From Miltoncostaea sp963762825 (GTDB lineage Bacteria > Actinomycetota > Thermoleophilia > Miltoncostaeales > Miltoncostaeaceae): 64,000 nt of DNA. The stretch spans positions 84,500-148,499 of the forward strand of contig CAVXLZ010000004.1 in assembly GCA_963762825.1 (NCBI GenBank), in the 5' to 3' direction. This document shows, one piece after another, positions 41,576 through 50,414 of the stretch. Position numbers and translations under genes: made by a program. The notes under the pieces are model-generated. The model saw nothing but the letters and a program-made list of their open reading frames with translations, was not told where the DNA came from and searched no databases. Numbering within the stretch: position 1 is the stretch's first letter; the number at the start of each line of letters is the position of its first letter.

Positions 41576-42469
41576 TTGTCGAAGCTCACCGAACCCGCCC
41601 ATCCGACCGCGCTCCTGCGCATCGGGGAACTCAGCCGCAGGCACGGGGTGAGTCCCGACGTCCTGCGGGTGTGGGAGCGCCGCTACGGCCTCCTCGATCC
41701 CCAGCGCTCGTCGGGGGGATTCCGCCTCTACACCCCCGAGGACGACGAGCGCGTGGCCACGATGCGACGCCATCTCGCGCAGGGCTACTCCGCCGCGGTC
41801 GCCGCGCGGATGACGCTCGACGCCCCGGTGGCGCCGCCCGTGGCCGACCGCGAGAGCGCGCTGGCCGACGCCCGCGGCGAACTGGGTGACGCGCTGGAGG
41901 GCTTTCGCGACGTGGAGGCCCATGCGGTGCTCGACCGCCTCCTCGCCACCTTCAGCACCGAGGTCGTTCTCCGCGACGTGGTGCTGCCCTACATGCGCGG
42001 CATCGGAAAACGCTGGGAGGCCGGCGAGCTGACCATCGCCCAGGAGCACTTCGCGAGCGGGGTCGTACGCGGGCGTCTGCTCGGGCTGGCGCGCGGATTC
42101 GACGTGGGCGCGGGGCCTCGAGCCCTGTTGGCCTGCCCGAGCGACGAGCACCACGACCTCGGCCTGCTCTGCTTCGGCATCGGGCTGCGCGAACACGGTT
42201 GGCGCATCACCTACCTCGGGGCCGACACCCCGATCGACACGCTCCGCGACACGGCGATGCGCCTCGATCCCGACCTGGTGGTGATCTGCGCGGAGCGCGA
42301 GGAGCCGCTCGAGGCGGTCGTCCATGAGATCGGCGAGCTCGCACGGTCGCATCGGGTGGCGATCGCGGGGCGGGGTGCGTCGGTGGAGGTCGCCCACGCC
42401 ACCGGAACGGACCTCCTGCAGGACGCACCGATGGCCGCCGCCGCGCGCATCGCCGACGACCGGAGATGA
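41576..42469 (+). CDS. MerR-family regulator with B12-binding domain (CarH/LitR-like)
   Basis: 297 residues from TTG 41576. MerR DNA-binding domain at about 12-80 (RIGELSRRHGVSPDVLRVWE). Then a B12 helical domain with W-x9-EH (RWEAGELTIAQEH), the motif that caps adenosylcobalamin in CarH, and a Rossmann B12 domain containing SDEHHDLGLLCFG (E/D-x-H-x2-G). Relatives hold a dark tetramer on DNA and fall apart in light. A TACCCT hexamer at 41563-41568 ends 7 nt before the TTG, so it may be leaderless. It is followed by a small membrane protein (ATGA overlap). Confidence 0.88.
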   Translation: MSKLTEPAHPTALLRIGELSRRHGVSPDVLRVWERRYGLLDPQRSSGGFRLYTPEDDERVATMRRHLAQGYSAAVAARMTLDAPVAPPVADRESALADARGELGDALEGFRDVEAHAVLDRLLATFSTEVVLRDVVLPYMRGIGKRWEAGELTIAQEHFASGVVRGRLLGLARGFDVGAGPRALLACPSDEHHDLGLLCFGIGLREHGWRITYLGADTPIDTLRDTAMRLDPDLVVICAEREEPLEAVVHEIGELARSHRVAIAGRGASVEVAHATGTDLLQDAPMAAAARIADDRR

Positions 42470-42660
42470 GACCGGCGATCGTCGCTGCGGGGCTGGTGCT
42501 CTGCGCCTACCAGCTCGCCTCCCTGATGCTGCGATGGCGGGGAACGGCGGCGGTGCGCCCGGGCGTCGAGCGCCACCTGGCGCGCGCGGTCCTGTTGCTC
42601 GTTCGAGGGGGAGGCGTCGCGATCGGGATCGCCGTGACGGCATGGGGCATCGCCGGCTGA
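42466..42660 (+). CDS. Small membrane protein, co-translated with the B12 regulator
   Basis: 64 residues with two hydrophobic stretches (AIVAAGLVLCAYQLASLML and AVLLLVRGGGVAIGIAVTAW). The ATG overlaps the regulator's stop (ATGA). No known family. Confidence 0.55.
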   Translation: MRPAIVAAGLVLCAYQLASLMLRWRGTAAVRPGVERHLARAVLLLVRGGGVAIGIAVTAWGIAG

Positions 42661-42788
42661 CCCTGCGGCGGGACGAGGCCCCCCGGGAGGGAGGTGCTCC
42701 CGGGACCCGCGACGGATGCCGGTCGCGAATCCGGGGATTCGGGAACACTGGAGAGAGGAACACGAACTCGAGTGGAGGACATCAGCCG

Positions 42789-43256
42789 ATGCTGGACCTG
42801 AGCGGTATTGCACGTGGAGTGAGGCGGCGCCGGGCGATGGCCGCGACGCTGGTCGCCGTCGGCCTCGTCGTCGGCACCGGATGCGGATCCGACGATGGAG
42901 GCGACGACGTCGCCACCGCGGCCCCGACGACGCAGAGCACGACCCCGGCGGTGACGTCCACCGAGGAGAGCCAGGAGGCGACCGTGGTCGAGATCCCCGC
43001 CGCGGAGGCGGGGCTCGCCTTCGCGGAGGAACGGGTCACGGCTCCCGCGGGGACGATCACTCTGAGGATGCCCAACCCGGCGGCCCTCGAGCACAACATC
43101 GCCATCGACGAGCCCGTGCAGGAGATCGGCGAGATCGTCGGCCAGGGTGGCGTGTCGGAGATCACCTTCGAGGCGCCTCCGGGCGAGTACCAGTACTACT
43201 GCTCGGTGCCGGGCCATCGCGAGGCCGGGATGGTCGGCACGCTGGTGGTCGAGTAG
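42789..43256 (+). CDS. Cupredoxin-domain lipoprotein (plastocyanin/azurin-like)
   Basis: 155 residues. Signal peptide with lipobox VGTGC (Cys31-ish), then a Thr/Ser/Pro linker, then a type I copper domain. The ligands are His in ALEHNIAID and Cys-x4-His-x4-Met in YCSVPGHREAGMVG. It probably carries electrons at the outer face of the membrane. Single gene with a hairpin terminator. Confidence 0.88.
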   Translation: MLDLSGIARGVRRRRAMAATLVAVGLVVGTGCGSDDGGDDVATAAPTTQSTTPAVTSTEESQEATVVEIPAAEAGLAFAEERVTAPAGTITLRMPNPAALEHNIAIDEPVQEIGEIVGQGGVSEITFEAPPGEYQYYCSVPGHREAGMVGTLVVE

Positions 43257-43273
43257 GCGCCGAGCCGGGCACA

Positions 43274-43309
43274 CCACCCCGGGAGCGCCTGCGCGGCGCC
43301 CCGGGGTGG
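43274..43309. terminator. Bidirectional hairpin terminator
   Basis: A 10-bp outer stem (CCACCCCGGG, 43274-43283 and 43300-43309) stacks on an inner GCGCC/GGCGC stem with one bulged A. Lies between convergent genes. Confidence 0.8.
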
Positions 43310-43311
43310 GC

Positions 43312-44788
43312 CTATTCGACCCGGGTCGCCGCCGCCATCGCGGCCGCGGCCGACGTCTGCCACGAGTCGAGCCGGTTGAGGCCGTCGAGGGCGGCGGTCT
43401 TGTAGCACTCGGCGAGGGTGGGGTAGTTGAAGACCGCGTTCGACGAAATGCTCGACCTGGCCCTTGTAGGTCATCACGGCCTGGCCGATGTGGATCAGCT
43501 CGCTGGCCCCCTCGCCGATGATGTGCACCCCCAGCAGCTCGTGGGTCTCCCAGTGGAAGATCAGCTTGAGCAGGCCGGTGCGGTCGCCGATGATCTGGCC
43601 GCGGGCGATCTCCTTGTACTGGGCCTTGCCGACCTCGTAGGGCACGCCCGCCTGGGTGAGCTCGTCCTCGGTGCGCCCGACCGCCGAGATCTCCGGGATG
43701 GTGTAGATCGCGTACGGCACCAGCGCCGGAACGCTGCGCGCGGCGATGCCGAACGCGTGGCAGGCGGCGAGGCGCCCCTGCTCGAGTGATGTCGACGCGA
43801 GGCTCGGGAAACCGATGACATCGCCCACGGCGTAGATGTGGGGCACGGCGGTGCGGTAGCGCTCGTCCACCACCAGACGCCCCCGCTCGTCGGGGGCGAG
43901 GCCTGCCGCCTCGAGGTTGAGGCGTCGCGTGGCGCCGCTGCGGCCGATCGAGTAGAGAGCCTTCTCGGCCACGATGTGCTTGCCGCTCGCCAGGTGGATG
44001 CGCACCTTGCCATCGCTCTCCTCGTCCAGCTCCAGGCCGCTCACCTCCTCGCCGAGCCAGAGGGTCATGCGGCGCTCGCGCATGTGGAAGGCCAGCGAAT
44101 CCATGATCTCCGCGTCGATGAACGGCAGCAGGCGCGGGCGCTTGTCGATGAGGGTCACACGCACCCCGAGCGCGGCGAACATGCTGGCGTACTCCAGACC
44201 GACCACGCCCGCCCCGATCACCGCCATCGTCCGCGGGAGGCGGTCGAGCGTGACCGCGTCATCGCTCGTGATGATGCGCCGCCGGTCGAAGTTGACGTGG
44301 GCGTCGCGCGTGGCGGTGGTCCCGGTGGCGATCACGATGTTGCGCGCGGTGAGCGTCTGGCGGCCGTGACCCTCGGTCTCGTCCACGGCGAGGGTGTGCG
44401 GATCCACGAACGACGCGGTGCCGGCGTAGAGATCGACGTCGTTGCGAAGGAGCTGGTGGCGCACCACGTCGGTCTCGTTGCGCACCACCTGGTCGGTGCG
44501 GTTGATGAGATCCTCCATGCCGATGTGCTGGCTCGCGGCATGCGACGCCCCGCGAAAGCCGCGATCGCGATATCCGCTGAGTGCGATGGTCGCCTCGCGG
44601 AGGGTCTTCGACGGGATGGTCCCGGTGCGCACGCACACGCCGCCGATGGCGAGCTTGCGCTCGATCAGGGCAACCCGCTTGCCGAGCTTTGCGGCCTGGA
44701 TCGCCGCACGCTGACCGCCGGGGCCTGACCCGATCGCGATCAGGTCGTAGTCGAAGGATGCGGCGTCCACTGAAGGAAGATCGGACAT
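43312..44788 (-). pseudogene. sthA: Soluble pyridine nucleotide transhydrogenase, C terminus shifted by one base
   Basis: About 491 residues after repair. FAD motif IAIGSGPGGQRAAIQAAKLG, active-site region CVRTGTIPSKTLREA (one Cys only, as in SthA rather than in disulfide reductases), NAD site AVIGAGVVGLEYASMF, and IIGEGASELIHIGQAVMTYK. Beyond VEHFV the frame breaks; with one base (extra C near 43441) removed it reads NAVFNYPTLAECYKTAALDG and ends at 43312. Unrepaired, the frame runs on to 43196. SthA moves reducing power between NADPH and NADH. The clean repair favours a sequencing error. Confidence 0.88.
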
Positions 44789-44821
44789 CGGGTGGGCGAA
44801 CTTAGCCGCGAGACGTCCTGG

Positions 44822-45703
44822 TCAGGGGTCGCAGGTCTCCGCGCGCAGGCCGCGCAGGAACTCCACGAGCGTCTCGCCGACGAGGTCCAGGCTCTCGGAG
44901 GAGACCTTGTCGAGCGTGTCGCCGGCCGTATGGAAGTGGGGGTAGTCGAAGTCGATGAGGTCGATGGCGGGCACGCCGCGCTGCAGGAAGGGCGTGTGGT
45001 CGTCGAGGATCAGGATCCCGTCCCGATCCGGAAACGTCCGCTCGGCTCCGACCGCGGCGGCGGCCTCGCGCAGCCGCCCCCAGAGAGCGGGCGACGAGCT
45101 GGCCTCCCGGGGGATCGCCAGGTCGCGATCGGCCACGAAGTCGACCAGGACCATCGCGTGGAGCCCGGCCGCGTGGGAGGCCGCGTAGGCCCTGCTGCCG
45201 CGAAGGCCGTCGGCCTGGAAGTCGGTCGAGCCCGCAGGGCTTTCCTCGCCGTCGAAGAGCGCCAGCCGCAGCTCGCGCTGGCATGGGCGTCGGTCGGCCG
45301 CGAGCACGCGGGCCAGCTCGAGCACCATCGCGACGCCTCCCGCCCCGTCGTTGGCGCCCACGAAGCCGGGGATGTCCTTCGTGTCGTAGTGCGCCGCGAG
45401 CAGCACGGGTGCGCCGTCGCCGGGCAGCTCACCGACCACGTTGCGCAGCCCCGCCGGAACGGCCTCGAAACGCCCCCCGGGGAGCTCCGCCGCAAGGCGC
45501 TCGGCGAGCGCCCGCGACGCCGGTGACCCGGCCGGACGCGGCCCGAGTTCAACCTGCATGCGCAGGTCCGCGAACGCCCGCTCGGCATCGAAGCGGTCAA
45601 CCGTCAGAGGCGGGCGCGGGTCGTCCGTGCCACCGCAGGCCGCAAGCGCCAGCCCCACGACGATGGCGCACACGGCGCGAGCCATGCCGGGGGAGATGAC
45701 CAT
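44822..45703 (-). CDS. M28-family zinc aminopeptidase/glutaminyl cyclase-like lipoprotein
   Basis: 293 residues from ATG 45703. Signal with lipobox (VVGLALAACGG). M28 zinc ligands: AAHYDTK (His, Asp), GANDGAGG (Asp), FDGEES (Glu pair), and the final His in PHFHTAGDTLD. This layout matches secreted M28 peptidases and bacterial glutaminyl-peptide cyclases; the sequence alone does not separate them. ATG 45685 is an alternative start. Confidence 0.86.
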   Translation of the reverse strand: MVISPGMARAVCAIVVGLALAACGGTDDPRPPLTVDRFDAERAFADLRMQVELGPRPAGSPASRALAERLAAELPGGRFEAVPAGLRNVVGELPGDGAPVLLAAHYDTKDIPGFVGANDGAGGVAMVLELARVLAADRRPCQRELRLALFDGEESPAGSTDFQADGLRGSRAYAASHAAGLHAMVLVDFVADRDLAIPREASSSPALWGRLREAAAAVGAERTFPDRDGILILDDHTPFLQRGVPAIDLIDFDYPHFHTAGDTLDKVSSESLDLVGETLVEFLRGLRAETCDP

Positions 45704-45779
45704 GGGGCATGCTCGCACGCTCCGCGAAGGCGTACTCTCCGCCCATGGACCCCCGCTGCGATGTCGAGTGCGGTCCGGT

Positions 45780-46955
45780 GTGAGGGGCGCTCTCGACACG
45801 CCGGCGGCAACGACCGACGGCGCCGCAGCGGCGGCGTTCCTGCTGCGCAACGGCTCCTCGCACGAGCTCCCCGATCGCGCCGTCGAGATCGTGACCCGGC
45901 TCGCAGCCGTGCCTGCGGCGATCTACATCGTCGACATCGACGGATCGACGCTGCACCTGCTGGCCGGTGCGCCCGACGTCTTCCCACAGGCGGTCGTCGC
46001 GCCGTACGGCGTCGGACCCGAGATCCCCCTCGAGTTGGTCGAGGCCGCATCCGGCGCGGTCTCGAACGCCGTCCCCGGCTCCGTCTGCACGCCCCTCATC
46101 CTCGGCGATCGGGCACTCGGGTTCATCGTGTGCCGCTCCGCGCCGGCCCTGCCGCTGGACCAACTGGCCTCCGAGGTGGCGATCGCGCTCGAGCTGGGAA
46201 GCGGGTACACGGACGCGGTTCACGCCGCGCGCAGACGCCGGCACCCCCACCCGGCGGCCGAGGTGCAGCAGAGCCTCCTGCCGCCGCGCGTCGCGCGCGT
46301 CACCGGCGCGAGGGTGGCCGGCGGCGTGCTCCCGGGCTACGAGATCGGGGGCGACTTCTTCGACTACGCCGACAACGCCGACGGGCTCTGGGTCACGGTC
46401 GCCGACGCGGTCGGCAAGGGTAACGAGGCGGCGGCCCTCGCCTCTCTGGCCGTGAGTGCCCTCCGCTCCACGCGGCGCTCGGGCGGGACGCTCTCGGACG
46501 CCACTCTCGCGATGCACGATACGATTTCGAGCATCGCGCCCGGCGTGCCCTTCATCACCGCGGTCACGGCGGTGTGGGACACCGACAGCGGGCTGCTGCG
46601 ATGGATCACGGCTGGTCACCCGCGCCCGTTGGTGGTCGCCCGGGACGGAACGATCACCACGCTCTCGGATGGGGTCACCCGACCCCTCGGGGTGCCCGGC
46701 CACGGCGCCGAGCGGTCGGCCGCGGAGTGCTTCATGCCCCCCGGCTCGCGGCTGGTCCTCTACTCCGACGGCATCGTGGAGCAACCCGTCGAGGACGGCG
46801 GTCGGCAGTTCGGCATCGACCGGCTGCTCGACGCCATCCAGGGGGGCGCCGGAACTCCCGCAGCCATCGTCCGCCGCGTGCAGGATGCCGTCGTCGCGGC
46901 CTCGGGTGGCCGGCTCCGCGACGACGCCACGATCCTCGTGGTCGCCCGCGACTGA
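45780..46955 (+). CDS. GAF-SpoIIE (PP2C-type) serine phosphatase
   Basis: 391 residues from GTG 45780. A GAF-like sensor covers about 10-150 (FLLRNGSSHELPDRAVEIVT). The phosphatase covers about 180-390, with metal motifs GYEIGGDFFDYAD, VADAVGKGNEAAALA, TAGHPRPLVV, YSDGIVEQ and DDATILVVARD. Such enzymes dephosphorylate STAS anti-sigma antagonists. A TACTCT hexamer at 45733-45738 precedes a 12-codon frame (ATG 45745) whose stop overlaps this GTG, so a coupled leader peptide is possible. Its stop is 11 bp from a second phosphatase gene in tail-to-tail arrangement. Confidence 0.84.
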   Translation: MRGALDTPAATTDGAAAAAFLLRNGSSHELPDRAVEIVTRLAAVPAAIYIVDIDGSTLHLLAGAPDVFPQAVVAPYGVGPEIPLELVEAASGAVSNAVPGSVCTPLILGDRALGFIVCRSAPALPLDQLASEVAIALELGSGYTDAVHAARRRRHPHPAAEVQQSLLPPRVARVTGARVAGGVLPGYEIGGDFFDYADNADGLWVTVADAVGKGNEAAALASLAVSALRSTRRSGGTLSDATLAMHDTISSIAPGVPFITAVTAVWDTDSGLLRWITAGHPRPLVVARDGTITTLSDGVTRPLGVPGHGAERSAAECFMPPGSRLVLYSDGIVEQPVEDGGRQFGIDRLLDAIQGGAGTPAAIVRRVQDAVVAASGGRLRDDATILVVARD

Positions 46956-46966
46956 GCCTGGATCCG

Positions 46967-49714
46967 TCAGCTCCGCGCGGGTTCCGAGACGGCCGGTGGC
47001 AGCGCACGAAGGCAGAGCACCACCGCGTCGTCCTCCGACGCGCCATCGGCGGGCAGCTCGGCCATGATCCGGTCGCAGATCTCGTCGACGGTTCCGTCCG
47101 AGTGCGCCCGCGCGACCTGCTCCAATCGCGAGAGACCGGAGCTGATCGGCTCGCCGCGGCGCTCCACCAGTCCATCCGAGAAGAGGATGAGCAGCGATCC
47201 CGGTGCGAGCCGCGTGCTCGCCTGCGGGCGATCGGAGAGGCCGATGCTGCACAGGGGGATCGAGCGGCCGCCGTCGAGCCAACGGGTGCGGCCGTCCACC
47301 TCCACCACGAGCGGCGCCGGATGACCGGCGGCGGCGTAGGCGAGCTCGCCGTCGGCCGGGTCGAAGATCGCGTACGCGACGGTTGCGAAATCGGTGCCGC
47401 TGGGCCCTCGGGAGAACGCGTGAAGGCGTGACAGCAGCTCGCCGGGGCCCGCCGCGTGCGGCGCCAGGGCGACGAGGGCGGTGCGCATGCTCCCCATGGT
47501 CGCGGCGGCGTCCAGGCCGTGCCCCACCACGTCGCCCACCGCGACTGCGATCCGGCCGTCCGGGAGCGTGAAGGCGTCGTACCAGTCCCCACCCACTTCC
47601 AGCGTCCCACCGGCGGGGGCGTAGCGGGCCGCGATGGCCGCCCCCGAGTGCACGACGAGGCGCTGGGGCAGCAGTGCTCGCTGGAGGCGCACGGCGATCC
47701 GGCGGTTCTCCTCCAGCACCCGCGCGGCGCCGAGGAGCAGCTCCACCCGCTCGGCCAGCTCGCCGATGAAGGCGATGTCGTGGGCCTCGTAGGGCCGCCG
47801 GGCCGGATCGCTGAGACCCATCTCGAGGGTGATGTCTCCCGCGCCATCGCCCAGGGAGAGCGGGATGCTCAGCCGCGAGCCGGCGGCGGCCGACTCCGGA
47901 CGGCCGGCGGCGGCCACCACTGCGCCCTGCGGCTCCACCACGGTGGCGTAGTCGGCGATCCGCGGGGCGAGGATCTCGACCAGACGCCGAGCGCGCTCCC
48001 TCACACCGCCCACCGCCTCGAGCTCGCTCACCACCGTCTCCCGCAGCTCGGCCCGTCGTCGCCCACGCCGCTCCGCCAGCTCGCTCTCGCGCAGGTCCTG
48101 CTCGGCGCGACGACGAGCCGTGACGTCCTTGAAGACGAGGGCGAAGCGCCCGTGCGGCTCGACCGGCGTCGCGAACACGTCGAACCAGCGCCCCATCACG
48201 TCGGATCCGCTCTCGAAGCGCATCGGCTCTCCCTCGAGCGCAACCCGGGCGTAGGTCTCGACCCAGTGGGCCTCCAGATCGGGAACCAGCTCGAGGGCCC
48301 TGCGGCCGGTGGCGTCGGCGAGCCCGGTCATCTCCTCGAAGAGCGGATTGACCTCGAGGAACCGGTAGTCGATCGCCCGCCCATCCTCGTCGAGGATCAT
48401 CTCGGCCAGGCAGTAGCCCTCGTCGATCGACGAGAACAGGGCGCGAAAGCGGGCCTCGCTCTCGCGCAACGCGTCCTCGGCGGCGTGGCGGCTGTGGACG
48501 TCGATCACCGAGCCGATGTACCCGAGGAAGTCGCCGCCCGGACCGAGCCGAGGGCGGCCGGCATCGAGCGCCCAGCGGTAGTCACCGTCGGCGCGCCGGA
48601 GGCGGTAGTCGAGGCTGAAGGGCTCGCGGCGGGAGGCGGCGCTCTCGAAGACCTCCCTCACCCGCGGGCGATCGTCGGGGTGGACGACGTCGGTCCACCC
48701 GAAGCCCATCCCCCCGGCCTCGTCCTGTCCCGTGAACTCGTACCAGCCGGAGCTGAGGTACGTGCGCCGGTTGCCGGCGTCGGTCACCCAGAGCATCGCC
48801 GGAGCCGCGTCGGCCAACTCGGTGAAGCGACGGGCGCTCTCCCTCGCGACGGCGGCCCGCTCGCGCTCGCTGACCTCCGCGGCGGCGGCCAGGGATGCCA
48901 CGACGACCACCCCAAGGGCCATCTGCAGGTAGAAGAGACCGGTCGCCGGCGAGATGTCGAGGGAGGTCCAGTAGCCGTGCCCGCGGGCGGTCGCCTCCGC
49001 CGCGACGAACGTCACGGCCAGAGCCGTCAGCGCGACCGCGCGCGTTCCGACCCGGAAGCCGAGCCCGAGCAGCAGCACGATCGCCACGTAGGCCGCCGGG
49101 ATCCACTCGAACCAGAACAGCGACACCGTCGCCGCGAGGCACCCGGCCGACAGCAGCGCCCCCTCGACGACCGAGGTCCGGGACGGGCGGCCGAGAGGGC
49201 TCCCCCGTAGCGAGAGGATCGCCCCGGCCACGACGAGCACGCCGAGGCCATCCCCGACCAACCACTCGCCGGCGAAATCGGCCCAGTCGCTCCCGCCGTC
49301 GAGGGCGACCGAGGTCGTCGCACCGAGCGCTCCCCCCACTGCGGGGCCCACGATCACGGCGAGCGCGACGAAGGCGGCGAGATCGAACAGGCGGGTGAGA
49401 TCGACTCTCGGGCGCACCGCAGTGAGGAGCGCGGCACCGACGAGTGGCTGGACCGTGTTCGCGACGACGTAGCCCGCGCTCGGCAGAGGCGCGATGTCGT
49501 GGAGGAGATCGAGGAGGAACTCGCTGCTCGCCGCCGCGGCGATCACGATCGGCCAGCGGGAGCGCTCGACGAGCATCAGCGCGGCGAGCGTCACACCCGC
49601 CGCAGGGAAGAACGATGCTCCTGTGCCGTCGGCGCCGAACCAGGAGAACGACAACTGAGACCCGGCCGCGTAGCCGGCGGCGACAACGGCGAACAGCGGC
49701 AGCTCGCGTCGCAT
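46967..49714 (-). CDS. MASE1-PAS-PAS-GAF-SpoIIE phosphatase
   Basis: 915 residues. A MASE1-type membrane sensor with about eight helices occupies roughly 1-280 (GTGASFFPAAGVTLAALMLV). PAS domains follow at about 290-410 (MLWVTDAGNRRTYLSSGWYE) and 420-540, then a GAF-like module, and a PP2C/SpoIIE phosphatase at about 690-905 with GGDWYDAFTLPDGR, VGDVVGHGLDAAA, AAGHPAPLVVE, FSDGLVERR and EDDAVVLCLRA. It would couple an outside or redox signal to dephosphorylation of STAS proteins. Confidence 0.88.
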   Translation of the reverse strand: MRRELPLFAVVAAGYAAGSQLSFSWFGADGTGASFFPAAGVTLAALMLVERSRWPIVIAAAASSEFLLDLLHDIAPLPSAGYVVANTVQPLVGAALLTAVRPRVDLTRLFDLAAFVALAVIVGPAVGGALGATTSVALDGGSDWADFAGEWLVGDGLGVLVVAGAILSLRGSPLGRPSRTSVVEGALLSAGCLAATVSLFWFEWIPAAYVAIVLLLGLGFRVGTRAVALTALAVTFVAAEATARGHGYWTSLDISPATGLFYLQMALGVVVVASLAAAAEVSERERAAVARESARRFTELADAAPAMLWVTDAGNRRTYLSSGWYEFTGQDEAGGMGFGWTDVVHPDDRPRVREVFESAASRREPFSLDYRLRRADGDYRWALDAGRPRLGPGGDFLGYIGSVIDVHSRHAAEDALRESEARFRALFSSIDEGYCLAEMILDEDGRAIDYRFLEVNPLFEEMTGLADATGRRALELVPDLEAHWVETYARVALEGEPMRFESGSDVMGRWFDVFATPVEPHGRFALVFKDVTARRRAEQDLRESELAERRGRRRAELRETVVSELEAVGGVRERARRLVEILAPRIADYATVVEPQGAVVAAAGRPESAAAGSRLSIPLSLGDGAGDITLEMGLSDPARRPYEAHDIAFIGELAERVELLLGAARVLEENRRIAVRLQRALLPQRLVVHSGAAIAARYAPAGGTLEVGGDWYDAFTLPDGRIAVAVGDVVGHGLDAAATMGSMRTALVALAPHAAGPGELLSRLHAFSRGPSGTDFATVAYAIFDPADGELAYAAAGHPAPLVVEVDGRTRWLDGGRSIPLCSIGLSDRPQASTRLAPGSLLILFSDGLVERRGEPISSGLSRLEQVARAHSDGTVDEICDRIMAELPADGASEDDAVVLCLRALPPAVSEPARS

Positions 49715-49855
49715 CCGGCGGCGTCGTCCTCTCCTAGCTGGGCCCTCGGCGCGCGATCAAGCGTACAGCCGGGGCCTGAGGTCGGGCCTGGCTTCGGGGA
49801 TGCGGGGGGCGGGTACGAAGGGCGGGACAAGGGATCGATCGCGGGGGTGGATCGG

Positions 49856-50365
49856 GTGAACTACTTCAACGACTGGGTCGGCATCGCGCGGGTCCTGGTG
49901 TTCGGCACGCTCGCCTATGGCGCGCTCATCGCGCTTCTGCGGATCTCGGGCAAACGGACCCTCTCGAAGATGAACGCCTTCGACCTGGTGGTCACCGTGG
50001 CGCTCGGGTTGACCCTCGCAGCGGCCGTCCTGACCCCGAGCGTGGCTCTGGTGGAGTCCCTCGTCGCCTTCACGACCCTGGTGGGTCTGCAGGCGCTCGT
50101 TGCCTTCTCGCAGACGCGGCTCCGTTGGGTGGAGGCGCTCGTCAGGTCAGAACCGAGCCTGCTGGTGCGAGATGGCCGCATGCTCACGGGTGCGCAGCGA
50201 CGCGAACGGATGACCGAGGCCGAGGTACTCCAGGCGGTGCGCGCGAGCGGGCGTGGCTCCATCGACGGAATCGCCGCGGTCATCCTGGAGACGGACGGCA
50301 GCATGAGCGTGATCGGCTCGTCGGAGTCCGCCGCCGGCGCCGCGGGTGGGGAGGCGCCGGCTTAG
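49856..50365 (+). CDS. DUF421-family membrane protein (YetF-like)
   Basis: 169 residues from GTG 49856, chosen because GGGGGTGG precedes by 6 nt. Three hydrophobic segments at about 5-95 (VLVFGTLAYGALIALLRISG), then the conserved NAFDLVVTVALGLTLAAAVL and the cytoplasmic EPSLLVRDGRM domain ending in IDGIAAVILETDGSMSVI. Family function is unclear; oligomerisation domain related to YetF. Single gene. Confidence 0.83.
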   Translation: MNYFNDWVGIARVLVFGTLAYGALIALLRISGKRTLSKMNAFDLVVTVALGLTLAAAVLTPSVALVESLVAFTTLVGLQALVAFSQTRLRWVEALVRSEPSLLVRDGRMLTGAQRRERMTEAEVLQAVRASGRGSIDGIAAVILETDGSMSVIGSSESAAGAAGGEAPA

Positions 50366-50414
50366 GGGTCGCCGCGAAGACCCCGGCGCCGCGGGTCCGG
50401 GCGTCGTGCGAGGT

